64,000 nt of DNA from Mangifera indica. Lineage: Eukaryota; Streptophyta; Magnoliopsida; Sapindales; Anacardiaceae. The notes beneath the pieces are model-generated. The model ran no database searches. It saw only the letters and a list, made by a program, of their open reading frames with translations, and had not been told where the DNA came from. Within the stretch, counting starts at the first letter, position 1; every line of letters begins with the position of its first letter. Below, in pieces: positions 1 through 13,000 of the stretch. Made by a program: the position numbers and the translations under genes. The stretch spans positions 9,865,620 through 9,929,619 of the forward strand of contig NC_058154.1 in the NCBI RefSeq assembly GCF_011075055.1, read 5' to 3'.

Positions 1-427
1 TTTCCGATTCAACAAGTTTAGTTTAACTGAATTTCAAATAAATCAATATTGATATATAAACTAGATCGAATTATGAAACTAAATCAGATTATAAATTAGT
101 TTACGATTTAATTGGTTGAACTGATTGATCCAATACAGTTTTAAAAAACATTGACTCTACTTGCCCATAAAATTACAAGTTTTTCAAATTTTCTACTCAA
201 TTGATGCTAAGAATTTTTCATGCTATAATTTATTTGCAATTATTGTGGTGGTTGTGTGTGAATACATTGAAATCTTTTGCCATGTGTAGAATTAACTCAA
301 AATTCAAATTCAACAAGTTACAAGTATTGAATTCCTCCTACCAAGTTAGTTATTTTTTAATCAGTTAAAATAATTTAATTAATTATTACTATAAGTACTG
401 TCAGGTTAGATTGTATTATTTTCAAAT

Positions 428-1056
428 GGTCAAAAGACATATCCCCACTCAAGGATCAGAATAAATCCGAACTTACATTCCTTAATTTTTAAAAATTTAA
501 ATACTCATTTATTTATTAAATTTAATTATTATTATCAAAAATAAAATTTTCATTTAAAAAATTTATTTAAATTCATATTTTAGATTATTCTTAAGTTTTA
601 AAATTTTTATTTATACTCTAACCTTATATTTTCTAGATTTGAAAACTCTCTTTTCCCCTCCAAGTCTAAGGTTTTAAACTTTTTCTCATATACAATCGCC
701 CCTAACTTTCTAAAAAATTTTAATTGCACCCAATTTCTTTTCTTTTTCTCTCCGATGACAATTCGTTGTCTTTGGTCATCAACTCTTTTCCTCCTCCTTT
801 CTCTTTTCCTCCCGATGACTCTCCCTTCACTCATCATTCATGTTCGTCTGATGAAGATGAATAGTTTTTATCTAACAAAGACTCGTCATTAGAGTTTTTG
901 TTTAAATATAAGTTTAAATAAAAATTTTAAATGATAATTTTATCTTCGATAATAACAATCAAATTTAACAAACATGTGTCTGTTTGAGTTTTCAAAAGCT
1001 AGCAGGTATAACTTCGGGTTTACACTAAAGCTTGGGTGGGAATAAGTCTTTTGGCC
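428..1056. mobile_element. Mutator-like MITE, copy 1
   Basis: The ends are inverted repeats: the left end begins GGTCAAAAGACATATCCCC and the right end reads GTGGGAATAAGTCTTTTGGCC. A perfect 9-base direct repeat, TTTTCAAAT, flanks the element (419-427 and 1057-1065). A 9-base target duplication is typical of Mutator-like transposons. The element is 629 bases, has no transposase, and contains a pyrimidine-rich stretch near 620-840 that opens a short minus-strand frame I do not regard as a gene. Confidence 0.8.
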
Positions 1057-1646
1057 TTTTCAAATTCAATAGAGGACATTTGGTTTGGTAAATAAAGACA
1101 ACGAGTAATTACTTTGTTTGTTTCATCAGATGATAAATAGCTCTAGCAATATTTTTTTATCAATAAAGATGTGGTATTTAATATAAGAGGTTAATGGTAA
1201 TCTGATTACCACCTCTATTTTGGATATTTAAAAATTATCAAGATAATTTTAATTTTATTATGATTTTATTCGTAGTTATTATTTTTTTAGACAAATATAA
1301 AATCATTTTCAATTAATATAACAAGTAACATTTAAAATATTATAACCCAATGATATTTTAGTAAAATAATATCTTAGTATTATTTTATTAATTCTAACCA
1401 AACATAATAATTATTTATACTAACTAATTTTTTTCAAATAAAATAATAATTTATAACCAAATAATTTTTTTTTAAAATCTATCTTTCTAATAATTCTTTA
1501 TTTTTGGTAATAAAATATTATTCAAAACAAACATACTCTCTTAAGATATAAAAAAAATAAAAATTATTTTGCAATATAATATAATGTAATTTTTCAAGTA
1601 TTTTCCTAATTAAATAGATAAAAAAATAATTAGTGTTTGAAGGCCC

Positions 1647-1943
1647 TAGGGTTGGACTCGAGCCGAGCCAGCTCGAGCTCGAGCTGGCTCGGGTTGGCTC
1701 GGTATATATATTTTTAAAATTTTTTATACAAAACGATGTCGTTTTGATCCATATATATACAAAACGATGTTGTTTTGATATGAAAAACGAGCCGAACCGA
1801 GTCGTAAACGAGCCTAGCTGAAAACGAGCCGAACTCGAGCCGACCGAGTTCGACTCGAGTCGAACTCGAGCCAACCATAAATAAACCGAGCCGAGCCCGA
1901 GCTGGCTGCGAGCCAAGCTCGGCTCGGCTCGAATCCAGCCCTA
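1647..1943. mobile_element. hAT-like MITE, copy 1 (297 bp)
   Basis: Begins TAGGGTTGGACTCGAGCCGA and ends CTCGAATCCAGCCCTA, which are imperfect inverted repeats of about 24 bases. Perfect 8-base duplications GAAGGCCC flank it (1639-1646 and 1944-1951). The duplicated segment downstream holds the empty site with a single GAAGGCCC. The interior is rich in CTCGAG-type motifs and carries two palindromes of the form AAAACGATGTCGTTTT near 1730 and 1761. The 8-base duplication and TAGGG terminus fit the hAT superfamily. No transposase is present. Confidence 0.85.
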
Positions 1944-2870
1944 GAAGGCCCAATGATTTGATAGGCCCACATTGACATATGTTACCTTTCCTTGAACATT
2001 ACTCCTTATTTTTATCCACTATTTAATCAATCATTTTGAGATGATGATAATTTATTTATTTATTTATAAAGTCAAGCAAAAACTTGACTTCAACTGCACT
2101 CTTTTTTAGTTTAATTATTTTAAAGTTATTTTCTAATCCAATCAAATTTTGATTGATGCTTAAACTTTTGGATTGAAATACAATCATTCCACCAATATTT
2201 TCTTTCTTATATAAAAATCTCATAATGTCATTTAATTTCTTGTATAATATAAAAAACAAAGAGCCATCACAAATTTCTGGTTTGTTCTCATTGTAAAAAT
2301 AATAATAAAAGTACTCCTTGTACTTTCATTTTCTTTATATATAAAATATTTTTCAATCATTCTTGTAGATAATCCAATATTAGTATAAGTTGATAATAAA
2401 TAAGGCAAGTGGTTCGATCAGGTCAATCGAAGGCAAAATATCTTATATATAAAAGAATACAATCACCTATTTTTTTTTCTTACAGTATAAATAAAAACTA
2501 AGCAAATTATAAGTTTCAACCAAACTCAAGTTTTGATTATACCATATAGGTGAAATTAATTGTGAAAATTCAACTTACCTATTATAAATAAGTTTATATT
2601 CTTTCCAATCACAATTTAATTTTCTAATATGTTTTCTTTTATTAGAAAACATAATTTAATAAAAAACTTACTTGGCCCAATAAAGACCGTACATATACAT
2701 AAAGCCGTGTAATTGGCCTATGCAATTTCATAGATTGACCCGATATGAAAGACTTATGATAGGATGAGTCACGTTGAAACTATTATCTTTAGTTGGCAGC
2801 TTAAAATTTAAAGGAAAATAAAAAGCCAACTGGATATGCATGAACCTCGTAAAAATATATGCGAAAAACC

Positions 2871-4174
2871 AACTAATTATAATGAATTTTCAAATCTCAG
2901 TTAAGGTTCTTCAAGATCAACAAGTTTTAGAATAAAGCTGAAGATCAAAGGGAGCTTTATCAGCCTTTTATCTTTTTGTGTTTCGATCATGTGATGAAGA
3001 TGGAAGTACTGAGGCCATGATTATTGGGACAGAATTAATAATATCAAAAGAAAAACCTTAAAATTTGTGTATCCGTACTCTGAAGGATTCCAAAGTTGGA
3101 GACATTCTAATGTTTTTGTTCATCTCTCGCACATGACCAGTCAGATCGTAAAGTAAAAAAATAAAAATGATAACATCTCCATGGTAACATTCGAGGTTTG
3201 GGTAGTAAATAAAAAGATAACCTGACCGTAAATATTGAAGATATCTTTATTTTAAATATTAAAATAATATTTATTTTATTATAATTATATTTTTATTTAT
3301 TAATTTTTTTAAGTAAAAAAAAAATTATTTTTATTAATATAATAAATAATATAAAAAATATTTTAAAATAATTATATCTAATGATATTTAAGTAAAATAA
3401 TATAATAATATTTTTTAATTTATACATAATAATATTCAAGATAATTTATCTTTAAAGTAATTTTATAATTTTAATAATAAAATATTATTCGAATAATTCA
3501 TCTTTATAAAGTTGGAGATTACTGAGCATGATAATAAATCTCAAATATAATATATAAAACTTGAATTCTATATTGAAAAGTATGAAAGCCGTTACGTAAA
3601 ATTGAACTCCATTTTTAATATTCCTCTAATTTCCTTTCTCTAAATGAGATCTAATTAGTGGTGTCTGATTAATCTGTGGGCAAGTAATAAAAATAAGGGA
3701 TTCATACTTAACTCTCATTGTCAATGCTTAATAAATTGAAGAAAGTTAATGTTTTTTTACCCTAAGGGCCGATTAGTTTTAAGAATTTAGAGATCCTTTT
3801 AATAATATAATTGTTATTATTAATATTTTTTTACTTGGTTTGTCAAATAGTAAAAAATTTCAGTAATTTTTTATTATCAATAGTAATACGAATAAAAAAT
3901 ATATAAGATAATTTGATTACTAAAAGTAATTTTAATTTTATTATAATTATATCTTAACATATTTATTTTTAGGACAAAAATAAAACAAAGAATATTTTAG
4001 AGTAATTATACTGGATAACATTTAAGAAAAATAATATTTTAGTATTATTTTATTATATCTCACCAAACATAATAATTATTTATGTCTATTACTTTTTATT
4101 AAATATAGTAATCTTCTAGATAATCAATCCTCGTGATAATATTTCATTTTTAGTATTAAAAACAATATTTTTAA
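2871..4174. other. AT-rich intergenic DNA without a gene
   Basis: No coding frame is supported. The stretches 3180-3510 and 3770-4150 are very AT-rich and share phrases with 1082-1500 and 6360-6680 (runs such as AAATAATATTTTAGTATTATTTTATTA). They are probably decayed copies of a dispersed AT-rich element. Confidence 0.5.
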
Positions 4175-5420
4175 AGCTGAAATAGATCGATCGGTTAAAC
4201 CATAAACTAATCTACAATCCGGTCTGATTTATATAAATATTAATTGGTTTGAAATTCAATCAAACTCAGTAAACTTGTTGAACCAAAAAAACTATATAAA
4301 ACCAACAAAACTAGGTTTACATAATACTATACCATTTTTATCTTATTAAAATTTAAAATAGTTATTTTTTGTAAGATTTTAATTTAATTAATGATAAAAT
4401 TTATAATTGGTTTTTCACTTTATCTATGTAATGAAGTGTCGATTATTTAATTAATATATTTTTAATTATTTTCTACTTTTTCAAAGTTTTTTTTATTTTA
4501 CTGAATTGGAATTTAATTTTAAAAACTAAATATATTTAATTGTTATTAATAATTATACAAAGTTGTTTCTAATGAATTTTATATATTTTATTTTTTAAAA
4601 ATATGATAAAACTAAAAACCCCCTTCTCAAAATTTAATACGAAACTCTTATATATAAGTAATGTCTATTAAAATTATATTAATCCACATTTTTCCTTTGA
4701 AAATATTCAAATAATAAAATATTTATTATTATACTTAATTGCTTTAATAATATTATATGTTTAAATAAATTATATAGATTGATATGATAATATCTTATTA
4801 TATGATTTTAAAGTTAAAAAAAAAGTAAACAATCATAACTGCCAATCATAAACTGTTATTTTAATTTGTATAAATAATTTTATATAATTTATTTGTATAT
4901 ATAATTTTATTTTAACTGTTTTAAAATATTTTGTCCAATATTTTTAAAACCAAATTGATAATCAAATCGGTTATCTTATTAGTTCGTGGTTCGATCAGTT
5001 CAACTGAATAATCCACTGGTTTAATCAATTACCAAATTATTATGTATTTTTTAATAGTATCAAATATTTATAACATTTTTTTAAACATAAAACATATATA
5101 TATAAAAGACATAATTTCAAATATGTTAATTAAACAATTGACATTTCATTATATAGATTAAAAAACAAATAATAAATTTCTATTCAATTAAGATCCTATA
5201 CATTGTAAAAATTTTAAGTTTTAATAAGACAAAAATTATGTAGTATTATATAAACTTGATTTTGTTAGTTTTAAATATTTTTTTCCGATTCAACAAGTTT
5301 AGTTTAACTGAATTTCAAATAAATCAATATTTATATATAAACTAGATCTAATTATGAAACTAAATCGGATTATAAATTAGTTTACGATTTAATTAGTTGA
5401 ACTAATTGATCCAATACACT
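4175..5420. mobile_element. Element with long terminal inverted repeats, about 1.2 kb
   Basis: The left arm (about 4180-4370), read on the other strand, matches the right arm (about 5215-5415). Shared words include ATCGGTTAAACC / ATTGGTTGAACT and AAACTTGTTGAACC / CAACAAGTTTAGTTT. The interior is AT-rich with no long reading frame. The same right arm forms bases 1-140 of the window, as part of the long repeat. Long inverted arms without coding capacity suggest a non-autonomous DNA transposon or foldback element. I could not place a target duplication, so the superfamily is open. Confidence 0.6.
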
Positions 5421-8030
5421 TTTAAAAAACACTGACTCTACTTGCCCATAAAATTACAAGTTTTTCAAATTTTCTACTCAATTGATGCTAAGAATTTTTC
5501 ATGCTATAATTTATTTGCAATTATTGTGGTAGTTGTGTGTGAATACATTGAAATCTTTTGCCATTTGTAGAATTTACTCAAATTTCAAATTCAACAAGTT
5601 ACAAGTATTGAATTCCTCCTACCAAGTTAGTTATTTTTTAATCAGTTAAAATAATCTAATTAATTATTACTATAAGTACTATCAGGTGCAAGATTGTATT
5701 ATTTTCAAATGGTCAAAAGACATATCCCCACTCAAGGATCAGAATAAATCCGAGCTTACATTCCTTAATTTTTAAAAATTTAAATACTTATTTATTTATT
5801 AAATTTAATTATTATTATCAAAAATAAAATTTTCATTTAAAAAATTTATTTAAATTCATATTTTAGATTATCCTTAAGTTTTAAAATTTTTATTTATACC
5901 CTAACCTTATATTTTCTAGATTTGAAAACTCGCTTTTCCCCTCCAAGTCTAAGGTTTTAAACTTTTTCTCATATACAATCGCCCCCTAACTTTTTAAAAA
6001 ATTTTAATTGCACCCAGTTTCTTTTCTTTTTCTCTCCGATGACGATTCGTTGTCTTTGGTCATCAACTCTTTTCCTCCTCCTTTCTCTCTTCCTCCCGAT
6101 GACTCTCCCTTCACTCATCATTCATCTTCGTCTGATGAAGATGAAGATGAATAGTTTTTATCTAACAAAGACTCGTCGTTAGAGTTTTTGTTTAAATATA
6201 AGTTTAAATAAAAATTTTATTTCCGATAATAACAATCAAATTTAACAAACATGTGTCTATTTTAGTTTTCAAAAGTTAGCAGGTATAACTTTGGGTTCAC
6301 ACTAAAGCTTGGGTGGGAATAAGTCTTTTGGCCTTTTCAAATTCAATAGAGGACATTTGGTTTGGTAAATAAAGACAATGAGTAATTACTTTGTTTGTTT
6401 CATCAGATAATAAATAGCTCTAGCAATATTTTTTTATTAATAAAGATGTGGTATTTAATATAAGAGGTTAATGGTAATCTGATTACCACCTCTATCTTAG
6501 ATATTTAAAAATTATCAAGATAATTTTAATTTTATTATGATTTTATTCTTAGTTATTATTTTTTTAGACAAATATATAATCATTTTCAATTAATATAACA
6601 AGTAACATTTAAAATATTATAACCTAATGATATTTTAGTAAAATAATATCTTAATATTCTTTTATTAATTCTAACCAAACATAATATTTTGCAATATAAT
6701 ATAATGTAATTTTTCAAGTATTTTCCTAATTAAATAGATAAAAAAATAATTAGTGCTTGAAGGCCCAATGATTTGATAGGCCCACATTGACATTTGTTAC
6801 CTTTCCTTGAACATTACTCCTTATTTTTATCCACTATTTAATCAATCATTTTGAGATGATGATAATTTATTTATTTATTTATAAAGTCAAGCAAAAACTT
6901 GACTTCAACTGCACTCTTTTTTCTTTTTTAGTTTAATTATTTTAAAGTTATTTTCTAATCCAATCAAATTTTGATTGATGCTTAAACTTTTGGATTGAAA
7001 TACAATCATTCCACCAATATTTTCTTTCTTATATAAAAATCTCATAATGTCATTTAATTTCTTGTATAATATAAAAAACAAAGAGCCATAACAAATTTCT
7101 GGTTTGTTCTCTTTGTAAAAATAATAATAAAAGTACTTTTTGTACTTCCATTTTCTTGATATACAAAATATTTTTCAATTATTCTATATACAATACAATA
7201 CTAGTATAAGTTAATAATAGATGGCGTAAGTGGCCGGGTTGAGTCGGTTGGAGGTTTGGCCCAAGCCTTCTTTTTTGAACTTGGTATCAATAGACACAAC
7301 TTGCTATTGTGTCAAGCTCATAAGTTGTTTGGATTGTACCGTAAGCCTAGAGTTTAGGTTTGTAGCCAATAGATCGATATAACACTATATACATAATTTT
7401 AAAAATAATAATTAAAATATAAAAAAATTATAAATTTCTTTAAGAAATAAAAATTTTAAAATTATAAAATGAATTAGTTCTTCTAAATCAATATCACATA
7501 AGTGAAATAATCAAAATTTAAATTTGGTTGAAATTTGATATTGAATATTTATTTATAGTAGGTAAAGGAAATATGTGATTGCATTTTTTAAATTTGAAAT
7601 ACTTTTGCACTTTGTACTATTACAAAACGTTCTACATATAAAAGAGTACAATTATTCACTTTTTTTTTTCTACACTATAAATAAAAACTAAGCAAAATGT
7701 AAGTTTCAACCACACTCAAATTTTGGTTATACCATATAGGTAAAATTAATTGTGAAAATTCAACTCACTCATTATAAATAAGTTTATTTTCTTTCTAATC
7801 ACAATTTAATTTTCTAATATATTTTCTTTTATTAGAAAACATAATTTAATAAAAAAATTAGTTGACCCAATAAAGGTCGTGGATATCCTTAAAGCCATGT
7901 CATTGGCCTATGCAATTTGGTAGGTTGGCCTGACATGAAAGGCTTATAACAGTGTGAGCCACACCGAAGTTGTTATCTCTAGTTGGTAACTTAAAATTAA
8001 AGGAAAATAAGAACCCAAATGGATATGCAT
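5282..8030. repeat. Long direct repeat, copy B
   Basis: Second copy of the segment at 1-2870, in the same orientation. It keeps the same Mutator-like element (5711-6333). At 6759-6766 it shows an uninterrupted single GAAGGCCC where copy A has a transposon flanked by two copies of that octamer. Similarity ends near the sequence GGATATGCAT at about 8020-8030. No coding region is supported. Confidence 0.9.
5711..6333. mobile_element. Mutator-like MITE, copy 2
   Basis: Counterpart of the element at 428-1056, carried along in the long direct repeat. It is flanked by the same 9-base duplication TTTTCAAAT (5702-5710 and 6334-6342), so it was inserted before the segment duplicated. It has no transposase. 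Confidence 0.8.
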
Positions 8031-10041
8031 ACTTTATCTAAAACCACAAATCCATGGGCACCCATAACCTCAAATTCAACTAGAATTCCAATTGTCTCTC
8101 CATGCAGATCAATTAATCCAGTGGAAAGTTATTAGGATTTGAGTTTGGCAGGAGACAAAATGCCCACATTTCAACAGAGCATATCACATGTCTAAACTTA
8201 CTTTAATATATTGGCAGACAAGGCTAAGGCTTGAGAACATGGTAAAGTCACAACAATATATGTTACATGAAAGCTTAGTCAAAAATAGATCTTTTGTCAA
8301 TTACAACTATGCCTATTGAAATGTGATTTGTATATACTGGTAGATTTGGGTGTAAAATATTTAATATTCACTTTAAACATACATTCATAGGGATTTGTAT
8401 AATAGACTTTATAAATGCATCTCTTCAAACTATCTATTTAGTTAATGAAATTTAAATATTATAAAATGAATCACAAAGTCTTTCAGTAGATGATGTGAGA
8501 TGTGACAAACTTCATTCATTATCGATCTTATATCTTTATAAGATTATTACACTTATTCTATTTGGATGATGAGTACGCTCTGATATCAATAATTATATCT
8601 CATATCTAAAGTGAATAATATCTTTTCAATTAAATTAAGATATGAGAATGGATTCATCGTAATTACATGAAATTATTCTATCCATATGTTGAAGTCTTAA
8701 TAAAGGATGTGTTTTTAGGTTTTCCTTCCGATGTAAGAATTTGGTTGGACTTGAAAGATGACAAAAGGACAGTTCGATGAAATACCAATGGGATGAATAT
8801 CTTGAGAATCACATTGTGGATCCAATCTAAGTGACAAAATTGAAGGCAAAATCTTGGAGTTTTAAAATGGGGCCTAGCTTGGATTGAGTGACTGTCAGTT
8901 GGGTAGCAGCAGAGCAGTTTGAATCTACAAGCATGTCAACCACATGCATTCACAAAAATATGTGAAACCACAAATGGAGTGCTACAACATGGGGCATTCA
9001 TAACATAAATTCAGTGAGCGAGAGAGAAGAAAAGAATTCACATGGGATTTTATCTTCTGATGACAGAAATAGAAAACTTAAATTCCTGCATGGTATCGGC
9101 TTTTGCATTTGTCCAACATTTGACCTTATATTCTTTTTCTTCAGATTTTGTTTTGAACCAATTGTCTCCATGTAAGTAAAAGTTCAGGATTTGAGGTGGG
9201 TTGGAGACAGTAAGGTCAAAAACCAAGGAAATTGCATTTTCAAAGCATAATCTAAAGCACTGAAAACCGGATTAACGCTTGAGAAACATGACAAACATTA
9301 CCTTCAAAGGGTAACTTGAGTGATAGAGAAGTGGTTCCAAATATAAGAACAAGAGTTCAAATCCCCTTTTACGACATTTTAAGATTTAATATACTTGTTT
9401 GTTACCCACCATTTGTCCCACCAAAGTTCTAAAATTACTGTTGCATAGAAGCCATTATTCATTAATCAACATAATATGTTAATAATTAATTAAGATAATA
9501 CATCATTAACCCCAGATAGATTACAGTAGTTTCATGCACTTGTTTGGCTCCATGTCAATGGAAGAAAATAGAAGCACAAAATATTGGACTTACAGCAAGT
9601 TAGGAAACAGATGAACTTCCATTTCCTCTATAATGCAATGTAACCACTCAGTCATTCTCTGTATTCTTGTTGACAAAAAATACACCTCAACAACACCTTT
9701 CACAGAATTGTTCATTCAAATGAGTATATATTACATGGAGTATTCAGATTCTAACTACCAGTTCTCCAAAAATCTAAAATCTGATGAAACCCTTTAAATT
9801 ACTTATCAAAAAATAAAATAAATGAAAGAAATTGTGATGGAAAAGATCCCGCCAGTTCAACTCATGTCACAGAAAATTGATATGTTGCATGAAAATCAGA
9901 GTGGTTGGGGGCCGTGGGGAGCGAGGAGAATAAGAAGCACAAAAGGAACGGCAGATAGCATGACCACATTGGTAAATCAGGTCTTCAAGTAAGAAGCACC
10001 TTTCCGTAATAACAAACCTGGGTAGCCTATAGGAAATATTG
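8031..10041. other. Intergenic region and 3' flank of the galactosyltransferase gene
   Basis: No gene is seen between the end of the long repeat and the stop codon at 10042. The last several hundred bases, less AT-rich than the flanking DNA, probably contain the 3' untranslated region of the minus-strand galactosyltransferase gene. No poly(A) signal can be assigned with certainty. Confidence 0.4.
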
Positions 10042-13000
10042 CTACTCATCGTCAAATGGCAAAGTTGGGCTTTTCGAGCAGCTGTCTTGCTGATGAAGTT
10101 CCAACAACCTCTTTTCTGGATTGCAGAGCCCTGGGAAATAACAGTAATGTCAACCATATATATCAGAAGTTATGAGAATTCAATATAAACATATTTCAGT
10201 AGAAATGCACTAAAAACATGTATTTTTAATATCTAGATTAAAGTACTTATAAATTCTACGAAACTCAAATAACTCAGAATTTTCTCCTGTTTGAATTGAG
10301 TCAACTATATTACTGAGCATTAAATGATGTAAAATAATCAATTTCTATTTGTTTCTTATGAAAAAAGGAAAATAAAATGTAAATATTCCTTTAAAGACAT
10401 TCAGAAATGATACACCTAAAAATATATAATCATTTTTTGGTCCTAGTTTATCTTGTAGTAGATAGCATTTTATACATGCACTTCAGGGTGAAATAAATAA
10501 TAATACTTAGTCCAATAGCCATAAGATGCAACTTGCTACTTGTTATGCTTTCACATTCAAAAAAATTTGTAACTACACATACTCATTAAAACTTAGAAGC
10601 TTGAATCTGTATCATGACTAAACAAGTTTGAGGATTTCATATTCCGGTATACAGGTCAAGATAAAAGTGAGCATATGAAATAACATTCTATATAAATTAA
10701 CCAACGATGCTTGATCTTAGAAATTAATACAATTTGCCATTTCACCTGCATCCTCTGGTAGCCACAGACTACAGTTACCAACCTGAACATTTGGGAATAT
10801 CCCAGACAGCAATAGATGTTGGTGTACACTCTGCTTGACACAGTCCTTTGTTATCTTCATGATTGACATTCATTGCAAGCATCCATGAACCAATTGTAAC
10901 ATCTTCATTGCTGAACAGTCGGAAACTGTAATTTCAAACAAAATAGAGAACATTATATGAAATGGAAAAACTAAAAATATAACAACTCTTGAACATTATA
11001 AAATACTTCTTATCCATTTGATATTGTGCCATGAACAAGAAAGTCAGCATGTGTGAATAGCTACATTCAGAAAGAGATTATATGATCATTTAAGTGGATG
11101 CACGCAGCCTTAAAAGTTCATCCATATGAACAAATAGGGTTTTGTTAGGTGATATTTTCAGATAGAAAGTCATTCCCAGAACAACCCCATCAGTAACTCA
11201 CTAATCACTCATGCTTCTTTATAATTGAAAAGCTTGGCCATACAAACAATTATAAAGAAGATGAGCAACATAAAAATAATGAGAAGAAAAAGAACCACAA
11301 CACGACAATTGGTGCACTGATAAGTTGTTGAAAGAGCAGACTTGCCTGTTGTTCTTGAGAGCAACCAAACTTGCAACAACATCTGAAGAAAGAGCATATA
11401 TAGGTCCATATGCATGAAGAAAGTACTCCTTCCCAATCAAACGAGACAATGGTTCATACCTGGATATATTGAGTAGATCTGAGCACTTCATCATAGTTAT
11501 TAGAATCTTATGATACCTAATACAATATAATACATGTGAAAAATTATATATATCATAAAGTGTATTGAAAATTTGTGATACGATAGATGTATCACACAAT
11601 ACGATATATCTTATATGATATAATACATACTATTGATACGGATCGATACATTTTTTTGGAAAAGTGATGAAGTAATAGAGGTGTATCTAAGAAATTTAAA
11701 ATTTAAAATTTCACATAGTATTTATGATATTTTTCAAAATGATGATGTAACAATTATAATTTTTTATTATTTTTAAAAATTGTATCTTACGATAAAATAC
11801 AATATCCGATTTATGATATCAAAAATTAAATTTTCGATACACGATTCGACTATCAAGCTTCATAAGTACATAAATTCAACACCGAATTCCGAAACCAATA
11901 ATACTATTAAGTCTCCACGTGGTACATACTGACTGTTGTCATAAGCCAACAACTATAACCATAAGGTTCAAAAAGAAATGCTTTAGGATTTATTAATTTC
12001 ATTTAGTTCATTTATACGATATGGCCACAACCATGGTTAGACTATGTTTATTTTTCTTTTGAGCTATGCTTAGTCAGTCTATAGCCTTTCTTTGATCCAA
12101 TTCTTTCTTGATTTCTAAAAGCAAAGCCTCAAAAAAGGGAACTACTTCTTTCATCCAATTCCTTCTGGTTTGCTTTTACCTTTCTGCTTAACCGCAACCT
12201 AAAAGTGGCTCTCTGTCTTTTTTTTATCATTTTATTATCACCAGAAAGACATTTGAGTCAAGTAGTGGAGTAATCACTAGAAAAACCAAGCAAACATAAT
12301 CATGAACTGTAAATCAAAAGAATAGGACTAACCATTTGAGCTTTGGATCAGTAAAAACTGGACCCTTTTTCATGCAGCCGAGATAAGTCTGAGAGTGAGT
12401 ACGCTCTTTTGCCAAGAGCAATGACAAGCGATCTACGAATAAGTAAAACAAGAAATTAGAGTTAGATGAAGAAACCTCACAGAAAAAGAGAGAAAAAACT
12501 AGAAAAGAAGTATGATCTTGTACCAAGCATCAAATAACATTTGTTCAAGCTAATCACCTGGCCGCAAATATATGTCATCATCAGCTTTGACATAAAACTC
12601 AGAATCAAAGAGTGCATATGCAGCTCTGAAGAATGCTAATCTGTATCAAGCACTCCAAATGAGAACAATTTTATTTTTATAATGTTTTTGAATGATCACT
12701 AGTCAATTATTTTCGTACTAACGTTTTGTGGGGGAGATTACTATACTCCTCGTTAATATCTAATATTAGGAAATCATCATATTCTGCAACCTCTTTTTTG
12801 AGAGCTGACATCTTTGAATCATCATTGGTTCTACCGATGACAAACCTGAAAGCCAAACCTGTGGCTTCTTCCAAGCTACAAAGCATATTATACCCAAATA
12901 AGGTCACTCTGAGAAAACTACTAAAAGAATTGCTAAACAGTGAACAGATAATGGCTAACAGCAATTTTAACATGAGTACAACAATTAATTAGTAGATCAA

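Larger units (their letters stand above)
1..2870. repeat. Long direct repeat, copy A (partner at 5282-8030)
   Basis: The first bases of the window reappear almost unchanged from 5282, an offset of about 5.28 kb, and similarity continues to about 2870 here and 8030 in the partner. Copy A carries a 297-base transposon (1647-1943) and about 165 bases near 1405-1555 that copy B lacks. Copy B has about 390 extra bases near 7250-7620. No gene is seen inside. The left edge is cut by the window, so the true unit may be longer. A tandem segmental duplication later altered by small insertions and deletions is the simplest reading. Confidence 0.9.

Noticed and set aside
607..837. Basic 76-codon frame on the minus strand
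   Set aside because: It lies inside the Mutator-like MITE in a CT-skewed stretch, and the partner copy near 6080-6110 differs there. There is no domain.
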